DNA of 64,000 nucleotides from Clavibacter sp. VKM Ac-2872 (GTDB lineage Bacteria; Actinomycetota; Actinomycetes; Actinomycetales; Microbacteriaceae). Shown piece after piece: positions 32,810 through 40,589 of the stretch. The stretch is taken from contig NZ_JADKRR010000001.1 of the NCBI RefSeq assembly GCF_015351105.1, positions 2,089,069 to 2,153,068 on the forward strand, read 5' to 3'. Within the stretch, counting starts at the first letter, position 1, and each line of letters begins with the position of its first letter. The position numbers and the translations under genes were made by a program. A model generated the notes under the pieces. It did not search any database. It saw only the letters and a program-made list of their open reading frames with translations, and was not told the DNA's origin.

Positions 32810-33751
32810 ATGCTCCGACCATCCGCACCGTCCGTCCGTCGCGCGCTCCTGGCCGCGAGCACGCTCCTCGCCGCGAGCGCCGTGATCGCGTCGGCCCAGC
32901 CGGCCACCGCGTCCGTCCGCCCCGCGACGACCGCGAGCGCGACGTCCTCCGTCGTCACGATCCCCGGCTCGGCCGCGGACGCGGACCGCGCCGGCGACTT
33001 CTGGACGCCCGCACGACGCGACGCGGCGCGGGCCGACGACCTGGCCGCTCCGAGCGCCGACGGATCGGCCGCCGCCGTGTCCCCCGACGCCGCGGATCCC
33101 GTCCAGCAGGTGGCCCCCGTGCCGCACATCGGTCGCCTGTACTTCGTCCGCAACGGCTCGTACTACTACTGCACGGCCAACGTCGTCGATGCACCGAACG
33201 GCTCGACGATCGCGACCGCGGGCCACTGCGCGTCGTCGATGGGCGTCTTCTCCACCGACCAGGCGTTCTTCCCCGGAGCGCACGACGGCCAGAAGCCCTA
33301 CGGCACGTGGACCGTCCGCACGGGCAACATCCCGAGCGGCTGGTACAACGGCGACGACGCCGACGCCGCGGACGACACCGCGTTCTACGCGCTGAACGCG
33401 AACGCGGACGGTGCCACGGTCGAGAGCGTCGTCGGTGCCTCGCCCGTGCTCTTCGGCCAGTCCGCGGCACAGACCGTCGCCGCGTTCGGCTATCCCGTCG
33501 TCGGACGCTTCGACGGGACCCACCTCGAGCGCTGCGTCGGGGCGGGCACGGCGGTCGCCCCGCAGCAGGTGTCCTTCCCCTGCGGGATGACCGGGGGCGC
33601 GTCGGGCGGCCCGATCCTCGCGGGCTCCGCCGACGGGGCGCAGTTCGCGAACGTCGCCACGCTCGACTACTCCCAGACGCACAACGCCGGCCCGCTCTGG
33701 GGCGACACGCAGCGCTCGGCATACGAGGCGACGGCGACGAACGTCGGCTGA
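32810..33751 (+). CDS. Secreted S1-family serine protease (protease C)
   Basis: The 313-residue precursor has a signal peptide (1-34, 'AQPATA'), a propeptide with 'FWTPARRDAARADD', and 'VPHIGRLYFVRNGSYYYC' at the domain start. The triad is His139, Asp189 ('DDTAFYAL') and Ser265 in 'TGGASGGPI', where the residue before the serine is Ala instead of Val. It is the most divergent of the first five copies in the segment after the histidine ('FFPGAHDGQKPYGTW'). AGAGAAGAGAACCC precedes ATG. Substrate preference cannot be deduced, and the S1 pocket residues need a structural alignment. Confidence 0.86.
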   Translation: MLRPSAPSVRRALLAASTLLAASAVIASAQPATASVRPATTASATSSVVTIPGSAADADRAGDFWTPARRDAARADDLAAPSADGSAAAVSPDAADPVQQVAPVPHIGRLYFVRNGSYYYCTANVVDAPNGSTIATAGHCASSMGVFSTDQAFFPGAHDGQKPYGTWTVRTGNIPSGWYNGDDADAADDTAFYALNANADGATVESVVGASPVLFGQSAAQTVAAFGYPVVGRFDGTHLERCVGAGTAVAPQQVSFPCGMTGGASGGPILAGSADGAQFANVATLDYSQTHNAGPLWGDTQRSAYEATATNVG

Positions 33752-33830
33752 TCCTCCTCGCGCTCCCCCTCGTCGCCGGCGACCCCCGGCGATCCGATCG
33801 CCACCTCGTGGCACTCCCGGAAGGCACACC

Positions 33831-34766
33831 ATGTCCCATCGCCCCGCACGCTCCACCCGACGGCGCACCGCCGTCGTCTCCTCCGTCTGCCTCACGGCCG
33901 CGCTGCTGGGCGTGGCGCCCTCGGCGTGGGCGACGACCGCGCCCTCCGACGCCGTCGTCCCGGCCGCGTCGGAGACCGCGTTCACGGTCTCCGCCGCCGA
34001 CGCGTCGCACGCCGTCGACTACTGGACCCCCGAGCGTCGGGCTGCAGCCATCGACGTCGACAGCGGACGGCCCATGTCGGAGCTCGACGCGTCGGCCGCG
34101 GCGACCCCGATCAGCAGGGCGGAGCAGGTCGCCCCGGTCCCGCACATCGGCCGGATCTTCTACACGCAGGGCGGGTCGGGCTACGCCTGCTCGGCCAACG
34201 CGGTCGTGTCGGCCAACCGCTCGACCATCGCGACCGCGGGACACTGCCTCACCTACCATCAGGAGTTCTCCACGAACACGGTCTTCTACCCGGGCTACGA
34301 GTCGGGGGAATCGTCCTACGGGGCCTGGCCCGTCGTGGGAGGCGCGGTGCCGTCGCGCTGGGCGACCGGCAACGACCGGGTGGACGACTCGGGGTTCCTC
34401 GCCGTGAGCACGGACTCCGCAGGCGAGGACCTCGAGAGCGTCGTCGGCGCGTCGCCGGTCCTCTTCGACCAGTCCACCACCGAGGAGGCGTCCGTCTACG
34501 GCTACCCCGCCGCCGGCCGCTTCGACGGGGAGCACCTCGATCGATGCCGGGGCATGTCGGGCCCGTTCGTGGAGACGATGATCTCGATCGCGTGCGACAT
34601 GAACGAGGGCGTCTCGGGCGGCCCGATCTTCGCCGGCGATGACGCGGACGGAGCGCAGATCGCCGACGAGTCCAACCGCTTCCAGGACTACACGCACGTG
34701 ATCGGCCCGATCTGGCGGCAGGAGCAGCACGACACCTACGACCTGGTGTCGACCACGACGTACTGA
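33831..34766 (+). CDS. Secreted S1-family serine protease (protease D)
   Basis: The 311-residue precursor has the signal peptide 'SSVCLTAALLGVAPSAWA', a propeptide with 'YWTPERRAAAIDV', and the domain from 'VPHIGRIFYTQGGSGYAC'. The triad is His138, Asp186 ('DDSGFLAV') and Ser262. The first 40 codons and about 60 bases upstream of the start match protease A almost base for base ('CGGCGCACCGCCGTCGTCTC' is shared), which is direct evidence for segmental duplication. The C-terminus diverges ('RFQDYTHVIGPIW'). CCGGAAGG precedes ATG by 8 nt. Confidence 0.87.
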   Translation: MSHRPARSTRRRTAVVSSVCLTAALLGVAPSAWATTAPSDAVVPAASETAFTVSAADASHAVDYWTPERRAAAIDVDSGRPMSELDASAAATPISRAEQVAPVPHIGRIFYTQGGSGYACSANAVVSANRSTIATAGHCLTYHQEFSTNTVFYPGYESGESSYGAWPVVGGAVPSRWATGNDRVDDSGFLAVSTDSAGEDLESVVGASPVLFDQSTTEEASVYGYPAAGRFDGEHLDRCRGMSGPFVETMISIACDMNEGVSGGPIFAGDDADGAQIADESNRFQDYTHVIGPIWRQEQHDTYDLVSTTTY

Positions 34767-34881
34767 CGCACCGCGCGCTCGAGGCGTCGATGCCGCCGGC
34801 GTCGCCCGCCCCCGCTCGCCCTCGTCTCGACCCGGTGCCGACACCCGTCCGCGCCGTCACCGAACACCAGGAAGGTCTCCC

Positions 34882-35826
34882 ATGTCCCGCCACCTCGCCG
34901 CTCCTCCTCGTCGACGGGCCGCCGCCCTCGCCGCGGTCTGCCTCGGCGCCGCCCTCATCGGCGTCGCCGCTCCCGCATCCGCCCTCGATCGCGGCGCGCC
35001 GTCCGCTGCCGCCGCGTCGTCGCTCGTCTCCGTCACCGTCCCGGCCGCGCGGGCCTCCGCTGCCGTCGCCTACTGGACACCCGAGCGCCGCGCCGCCGCG
35101 ACCCCGGGCGACGGCTCGGGCGACGCGACGACCGACTCCGTGATCACCGACGCGGCGGGCACCGGCGGCCACGCCGAGCAGGTCGCCACCGTGCCGCACA
35201 TGGGCCGCATCTACTACATGCAGGAGGGCCTCGGCCACTACTGCTCGGCCAACGTCGTCGCCTCCGCGAACGGGTCGACGATCGCGACGGCCGGGCACTG
35301 CACGACCATGCACCAGGTCTTCTCGACCGACATGGTGTTCTACCCGCAGTACGAGTCGGGGGGCTCGCCCTACGGAGCCTGGCCCATCGTCGGCGGGAAC
35401 GTCACGACCGGCTGGTATCAGGGGAACGACGCCGACCAGGCGGAGGACTCGGCCTTCATGGCGGTCGCGCGCGACGATGACGGCGAGACCGTCGCCAGCG
35501 TGGTCGGCGCATCGCCCGTGCTCTTCGGCCAGCCCGCCGCGCAGCTCGTCTCGGCCTTCGGCTACCCCGCCGTCGGGCGATTCGACGGAGAGCACCTCGA
35601 CCGGTGCACGGACTCGGGCACGGCCCTGGGCACCGCGCAGATCGTCCTGGCGTGCGACATGACGGGCGGCGTCTCGGGCGGTCCGATCCTCGTCGGCGAC
35701 GGCAGCGACGGCGCGCAGTTCGCGAACGTCGCCGAACGCGATGACACGGGCACCCACAACATCGGACCGCTCTGGCAGGACTCCCAGCACTCGGCGTACG
35801 ACCTCACGGCGGCCATCGCGACCTGA
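34882..35826 (+). CDS. Secreted S1-family serine protease (protease E)
   Basis: The 314-residue precursor is a close paralogue of protease B. The signal peptide has 'AAVCLGAALIGVAAPASA', the propeptide 'YWTPERRAAATPGD', and the domain starts 'VPHMGRIYYMQEGLGHYC'. The triad is His139, Asp189 and Ser265. The acidic linker of B is replaced by a Gly/Asp/Ser stretch. The four cysteines are kept. CAGGAAGG lies 8 nt before ATG. D and E stand in the same order and spacing as A and B. Confidence 0.87.
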   Translation: MSRHLAAPPRRRAAALAAVCLGAALIGVAAPASALDRGAPSAAAASSLVSVTVPAARASAAVAYWTPERRAAATPGDGSGDATTDSVITDAAGTGGHAEQVATVPHMGRIYYMQEGLGHYCSANVVASANGSTIATAGHCTTMHQVFSTDMVFYPQYESGGSPYGAWPIVGGNVTTGWYQGNDADQAEDSAFMAVARDDDGETVASVVGASPVLFGQPAAQLVSAFGYPAVGRFDGEHLDRCTDSGTALGTAQIVLACDMTGGVSGGPILVGDGSDGAQFANVAERDDTGTHNIGPLWQDSQHSAYDLTAAIAT

Positions 35827-35893
35827 CCCAGGCCCGCTCCCCCGGGCCCGCGACCCCGGGCCCGCGCGCTCCATCCCCACGAAGGGCACGACC

Positions 35894-36847
35894 GTGATCA
35901 GACCACCGCACCCGTCCCGACATCCCCTCCGCATCGTCATCGCGGGGGCCCTCCTCACCGGCGGCGTCCTCGTGACGCTGGCCGCCGCGCCGGCTGATGC
36001 CGCACCGGCGCACCCGCCCGCGGACGCGCCGAGCGCCAGCGCACCGACCGTCGTCACCGTGCCCTCCGCGCAGGCGGCCGCTGCGCCGGCGTACTGGACG
36101 CCGGCCCGCAAGGCCGCCGCGATCGCCGCGTCGGACGGCACCGCCCCCGACCCCGCTCCGGAAGCCGCGTCCGCCGCCGCCGCACCCATCTCGGTCGCCG
36201 AGAAGGTCGCCCCGGTCCCGCACATCGGCCGCCTCTTCTACGAACGCGACGGGCACAGCTACGCCTGCAGCGCGAACGTCGTCCGGGCGGGGAACCTCTC
36301 CACCGTCGCCACGGCGGCGCACTGCCTGACCGGCGGCGGGACCTTCTCCACGAACACGGTCTTCAGCCCCGGCTACGAGGACGACGTCTCACCGTACGGC
36401 GACTGGCCCATGGTGAGCGGCGTGATCGCGGGGGGCTACTTCGCCGACAACGGGGACGAGGCGGACGACGCCGCGTTCCTCGTGGTCGCGCACGACGGCG
36501 CGGGTCGCGGCGTCCAGAGCGTCGTCGGCGGCTCCCCCGTGCTCTTCGACCAGCCGCTCGTGCAGGCGGGGACCGTCTACGGATACCCCGCGCAGGGTCG
36601 GTTCGACGGATACTCGCTCGACAGGTGCCGGGGCACGTTCCAGGGCCTCAACACGCAGCAGATCGTGCTCGACTGCGACATGCGCGAGGGCGTCTCCGGC
36701 GGTCCGATCTTCGAGGGGGACGACGCGAGCGGTCCGCAGTACGCGGACGAGAACGCGCGCTACACGAACGAGCCGAAGGTGCTGGGCCCGCTCTGGCTGG
36801 CCAACGAGCACGCGGCGTACACCTCCGCGGCCGCCGTCGCCGGCTGA
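35894..36847 (+). CDS. Secreted S1-family serine protease (protease F)
   Basis: The 317-residue precursor begins at GTG 35894 (GAAGGG upstream) with the signal peptide 'IVIAGALLTGGVLVTLAAAPADA'. The propeptide has 'YWTPARKAAAIAAS', then 'SVAEKVAPVPHIGRLFYERDG'. The triad is His143 ('TAAHC' where others have TAGHC), Asp192 and Ser268 ('REGVSGGPI'). Features such as 'ISVAEKVAPV' and the ending 'YTNEPKVLGPLWLANEHAAY' group it with the proteases at 38506 and 39557, not with A to E. It is the last gene before a strong terminator. Confidence 0.87.
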   Translation: MIRPPHPSRHPLRIVIAGALLTGGVLVTLAAAPADAAPAHPPADAPSASAPTVVTVPSAQAAAAPAYWTPARKAAAIAASDGTAPDPAPEAASAAAAPISVAEKVAPVPHIGRLFYERDGHSYACSANVVRAGNLSTVATAAHCLTGGGTFSTNTVFSPGYEDDVSPYGDWPMVSGVIAGGYFADNGDEADDAAFLVVAHDGAGRGVQSVVGGSPVLFDQPLVQAGTVYGYPAQGRFDGYSLDRCRGTFQGLNTQQIVLDCDMREGVSGGPIFEGDDASGPQYADENARYTNEPKVLGPLWLANEHAAYTSAAAVAG

Positions 36848-36879
36848 GCCGCGGCGTCCGGCGGCTGCCGCTCAGCGGG

Positions 36880-36922
36880 AGGGCCGCGGTCACGATGCGT
36901 TACGCGCCGTGACCGCGGCCCT
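36880..36922 (+). terminator. Terminator after protease F
   Basis: A 14-bp stem (36880-36893 with 36909-36922), built on GGGCCGCGGTCAC, with a 15-nt loop. It closes the six-gene protease run. Confidence 0.8.
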
Positions 36923-37019
36923 TCCCCGGTCGGGGGAACACGGGGCACGGTAGGCGGCACCCGAGCGGATCCCCGCTCGCGACCGCTCCCCTGCACCGCA
37001 GCCGCACCGCTGGAGACCC

Positions 37020-38399
37020 ATGACCACCGCCCCGCCCACCGCATCCGCCACCCCGACCCCGCTGACCGACGCACCCGCGCCGGACCCGGCCGCCGAGGCC
37101 CCCGCCGACGTCTCCCGCCGCCGCCGCCGCGTCCTCACGGCGTCCTTCATCGGCACCACCGTCGAGTACTACGACTTCTACCTCTACGCCACGGCGTCCG
37201 CGCTCGTGTTCGGCAGCCAGTTCTTCCCGAACCAGACGCCCGCGGTCGGCCTGCTGTCGTCGTTCGCCGCGTACGGGGTCGGATTCCTCGCGCGGCCCAT
37301 CGGGGGGATCGTCGCCGGGCACCTGGGCGACCGGATCGGCCGGAAGCGCATGCTCGTCTACTCGCTCGTGCTCATGGGGATCGCGTCGACCCTCATCGGC
37401 GTCCTGCCGACGTACGCGACCATCGGCCTCGCGAGCGTCGTCGGCCTCGTGTTCCTGCGCCTCGTGCAGGGCATCGCGGCGGGCGCCGAGTGGGGCGGAT
37501 CCGCGCTGCTGTCCGTCGAGCACGCCCCCGCCCACCGCCGCGGCCTGTTCGGCGCGTTCACGCAGATGGGATCCGCGGGCGGCATGCTGCTCGCGACCGG
37601 CGTGTTCGCCGCGACCCGCTTCGCCCTCGGCGAGGAGCAGCTCCTCGCGTGGGGCTGGCGGCTGCCGTTCCTCCTCAGCGCGGTGCTCGTGGGCGTCGGC
37701 CTCGTGATCCGCCTCCGCGTGGAGGACGCCGCCGAGTTCCGCGACATCACGGCCGCCGGCGAGGTCGAGCGCTTCCCGCTCGGCGTCGTGCTGCGGAGGC
37801 ACCCGCGCGCGGTGCTCATCACCGCGGGCCTCCGCCTCGTGCAGCCCGCGCTCTACTCGATCCTCACCGTCTACACGCTCTCCTACCTCGCCGAGAAGCG
37901 CGGCGACTCGGGTAGCGCGCTCACGGCCGTGCTCATCGTCTCGGCGCTGAGCGTGCTCACCACTCCCCTGTGGGGCTGGATCTCCGACCGCGTCGGCCGC
38001 CGCCGCCTCACGATCGCGAGCGCCGCCGGCATCGGGATCCTCATCTGGCCGTTCTTCGCGTTCCTCGACTCGGGGCCGCTGCTGCTCCTGCCGCTCGTCT
38101 TCGCGCTCGGCATGAACGTGTTCCACGACTCGATCTACGGGCCGCAGGCCGCGTGGTTCGCCGAGCAGTTCCCGACGGGCGTCCGCTACAGCGGCGTCTC
38201 GCTGGGCTACCAGGTCGGCAGCATCTTCTCCGTCGGCTTCACGCCGCTGCTCGCGGTGCTGTTCCTGCAGTGGGGCGGCGGATCCCCGTGGATCCTCTGC
38301 GCCTACATCGGCCTGTACGCGGTCCTGACGATCGCCGCGGCGCTCGCGGCGGAGGACCCGGCGCGAGAGGTGATCGCGGCCCGGCGACGCGAGGGCTGA
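37020..38399 (+). CDS. MFS metabolite:proton symporter, ProP/ShiA-like
   Basis: The 459-residue transporter has about 12 helices. The first is preceded by 'TASFIGTTVEYYDFYLYATASALVFG', the signature of the metabolite/H+ symporter family (ProP, ShiA, KgtP). Loop 2-3 is 'GHLGDRIGRKRMLVYSLVLMG', and 'RLVQGIAAGAEWGGSALLSVEHAP' follows. Such proteins import compatible solutes, dicarboxylates, shikimate or citrate. The substrate is not determined. It sits between protease F and protease H and has its own upstream region. CTGGAGACCC precedes ATG. Confidence 0.87.
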   Translation: MTTAPPTASATPTPLTDAPAPDPAAEAPADVSRRRRRVLTASFIGTTVEYYDFYLYATASALVFGSQFFPNQTPAVGLLSSFAAYGVGFLARPIGGIVAGHLGDRIGRKRMLVYSLVLMGIASTLIGVLPTYATIGLASVVGLVFLRLVQGIAAGAEWGGSALLSVEHAPAHRRGLFGAFTQMGSAGGMLLATGVFAATRFALGEEQLLAWGWRLPFLLSAVLVGVGLVIRLRVEDAAEFRDITAAGEVERFPLGVVLRRHPRAVLITAGLRLVQPALYSILTVYTLSYLAEKRGDSGSALTAVLIVSALSVLTTPLWGWISDRVGRRRLTIASAAGIGILIWPFFAFLDSGPLLLLPLVFALGMNVFHDSIYGPQAAWFAEQFPTGVRYSGVSLGYQVGSIFSVGFTPLLAVLFLQWGGGSPWILCAYIGLYAVLTIAAALAAEDPAREVIAARRREG

Positions 38400-38505
38400 C
38401 CCCGCCGGCCCGCTGTGCGGTTCCGCCGCGGGGGAACCGGCCGGATCCCTATCGTGAGCGCCCACGGCTCCGGCCGTCCCCCATCCCGCTCCGAGAGGAA
38501 CAGCC

Positions 38506-39456
38506 ATGCCGCTGCATGCCCGCACCGCCCGCGCGATCCGATCCGCCGCGGTCGCCGCCGCCGGCATCGCCACCATCGCGGTCTGCGCCGCTCCCGCCGC
38601 CTGGGCCGCCGACCGGACGGACGCGCCGACGTCCGCGGTGGCCGCCCCCGCCGCCGCGCTCGAGGCCGTCGACGCCCCGGATCAGGCCGCCGCGTACTGG
38701 ACGCCGGAGCGCATGGCCGCCGCGACGCCGCTCGACGGCGCGTCCGGGTCCGCGGAGTCCGTCGCGACCTCGGCTGCCGCGACGATCTCCGTCGCCCAGC
38801 AGGTGGCGCCGGTCCCGCACATCGGCCGGCTGTACTTCACGAACGGCGGGGTGGCGTTCTGGTGCAGCGCCAACGTCGTGCAGGCGACGAACGGATCCAC
38901 CATCTCCACGGCCGCGCACTGCCTGAGCCTGGACGGCGTCCGGACGCGCGACCTCGCCTTCACCCCCGCCTACGAGGACGGCACCGGCCCGTACGGGGTG
39001 TGGCCCATCGTCGCCGAGTCGATCACGGCCGGGTGGGAGGAGGACAACGCCGACCAGGCCGCCGACGCCGCGTTCGTCATCGCCCGCCCCGACGACTCCG
39101 GCCGCACGCTCCAGAGCGTCGTCGGCGGCAGCCCGGTCGCCTTCGACCGGCCCTTCGACGAGACCGGATCCGTCTACGGCTACCCCGCCGCCGGCCGCTT
39201 CGACGGCCAGACGCTGCAGCGCTGCGTGGGCCGGGTCGCGTTCTACTACTCGACCCAGTTCCAGATGGACTGCGACATGAACGGCGGCGTCTCCGGCGGG
39301 CCCGTCTTCGAGGGCGACGGACCGGACGGCGCCCAGTTCGCCGTGGAGGACGCCCGCCCGGTGACCGGCTCCCGCGTCATCGGCCCCATGTGGGAGAGCC
39401 GGGTGCACGCCGCGTACAGCAGCGCCGAATCGGCGGATCCGGGGATGTTCGGCTGA
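38506..39456 (+). CDS. Secreted S1-family serine protease (protease H)
   Basis: The 316-residue precursor has a signal peptide ('IATIAVCAAPAAWAAD'), the propeptide motif 'YWTPERMAAATPLD', then 'ISVAQQVAPVPHIGRLYF'. The triad is His138 ('TAAHC'), Asp187 ('ADAAFVIA') and Ser263 ('NGGVSGGPV'). A TATCGT -10-like box (about 38450) and a GAGAGGAA ribosome-binding site precede it, so it is probably transcribed on its own. It groups with proteases F and I by the 'ISVAQQVAPV' segment and the 'VEDAR' stretch near the end. Confidence 0.87.
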   Translation: MPLHARTARAIRSAAVAAAGIATIAVCAAPAAWAADRTDAPTSAVAAPAAALEAVDAPDQAAAYWTPERMAAATPLDGASGSAESVATSAAATISVAQQVAPVPHIGRLYFTNGGVAFWCSANVVQATNGSTISTAAHCLSLDGVRTRDLAFTPAYEDGTGPYGVWPIVAESITAGWEEDNADQAADAAFVIARPDDSGRTLQSVVGGSPVAFDRPFDETGSVYGYPAAGRFDGQTLQRCVGRVAFYYSTQFQMDCDMNGGVSGGPVFEGDGPDGAQFAVEDARPVTGSRVIGPMWESRVHAAYSSAESADPGMFG

Positions 39457-39556
39457 CGCACGGGGAGCTGTGCAGTCGCGCGCGGGAACGGCGACACCGC
39501 TCACTACCGTCGGTGCGCACGGCAGACGCCGTCATCCCCCTCCGAGAGGACACACC

Positions 39557-40570
39557 TTGCGCACGCACCTGACCCAGCACCGCGGCCGTTCCGCCGCTCT
39601 CCGGCTCTCCGCCGTCTCCGTCGCCTGCATGACCGCGGTCCTGGCGGGCACCGCCCCGTCCGCATGGGCGGCGGACGCGGCGGCTCCGGCATCCGGCACG
39701 ACGACCGCCCAGGCGCCCGCGTCGATGCCGCTGCTCGGATCCGCGGACGACGCCGCGCAGGCCGTCGCCTACTGGACACCCGAGCGGATGGCCGCCGCGC
39801 GCGTCGTCGGCGACGAGGCTCCCGCATCCACGACCACGGCCGCCCGCCCGGACGACCTGGGCCAGGAGGACGCCGCCGGCAGCGGCCCGATCTCGGTCGC
39901 CCAGCAGGTCGCGCCCGTGTCGCACATCGGCCGGCTGTTCTACACGCTCAACGGCCAGGGCTACGCCTGCAGCGCGAACGTCGTCGAGGCGGCCAACCGC
40001 TCCACGGTCGCCACCGCGGGGCACTGCATGACGGGGAACGGGGCGTTCGCCACCGACTCCGTCTTCGTGCCGGGGTACCACGACGGGGAGCGCGACTACG
40101 GGACGTGGCCGGTCGTGGGCGGCTACGTCGCGGGCGGCTTCACCGAGGACAACGGCGACGCGGCCGACGACGTCGGCTTCGAGGTGGTGGCGCGCGACGA
40201 CGACGGCGACGACATCCAGAGCGTCGTCGGCGCCTCCCCCGTGCTCTTCGACCAGTCGCTCACCCAGGAGGGGAGCGTCTACGGGTACCCGGCGGAGGGC
40301 CGCTTCGACGGGGAATCGCTCCAGCGGTGCACCGGCCGCTTCGCGGAGACCGACCCGCAGGCGATCAACCTGCCGTGCGACATGACGGGCGGCGTGTCCG
40401 GAGGGCCGATCTTCGCGGGCGACGAGGCCACGGGAGCGCAGTACGCCGAGGAGGATGCGCGGTACGAGGACTCGTCGCACATCATCGGTCCCATCTGGCA
40501 GGGGAACGAGCACACGGCGTACGACCTGGCCGCCGCGGTCGACACGGGGAGCGCGGCGGCGCGGGGCTGA
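39557..40570 (+). CDS. Secreted S1-family serine protease (protease I)
   Basis: The 337-residue precursor starts at TTG 39557, chosen because GAGAGGA lies 7 nt upstream and the signal peptide ('VSVACMTAVLAGTAPSAWA') follows. The propeptide has 'YWTPERMAAARVVG' and a longer acidic linker than the others. The domain begins 'VSHIGRLFYTLNGQGYAC'. The triad is His156 ('TAGHC'), Asp205 and Ser281 ('TGGVSGGPI'). The box TACCGT (about 39505) may be its -10. It is the last member of the cluster and converges with the choline operon. Confidence 0.86.
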   Translation: MRTHLTQHRGRSAALRLSAVSVACMTAVLAGTAPSAWAADAAAPASGTTTAQAPASMPLLGSADDAAQAVAYWTPERMAAARVVGDEAPASTTTAARPDDLGQEDAAGSGPISVAQQVAPVSHIGRLFYTLNGQGYACSANVVEAANRSTVATAGHCMTGNGAFATDSVFVPGYHDGERDYGTWPVVGGYVAGGFTEDNGDAADDVGFEVVARDDDGDDIQSVVGASPVLFDQSLTQEGSVYGYPAEGRFDGESLQRCTGRFAETDPQAINLPCDMTGGVSGGPIFAGDEATGAQYAEEDARYEDSSHIIGPIWQGNEHTAYDLAAAVDTGSAAARG

Positions 40571-40589
40571 TCCCCGCGCACCGCATGCC

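Noticed and set aside
35827-35880. Terminator after protease E
   Set aside because: GGGCCCGCG is directly repeated and self-complementary only over short pieces, and no convincing single stem-loop forms.
37020-38399. Transporter as part of a protease operon
   Set aside because: A strong terminator follows protease F and the transporter has its own upstream region, so co-transcription is not supported.
30707-40570. Assignment of individual chp, ppa or pat-1 gene names to the proteases
   Set aside because: The resemblance is at family level. Without an alignment to the named proteins a one-to-one assignment would be a guess.
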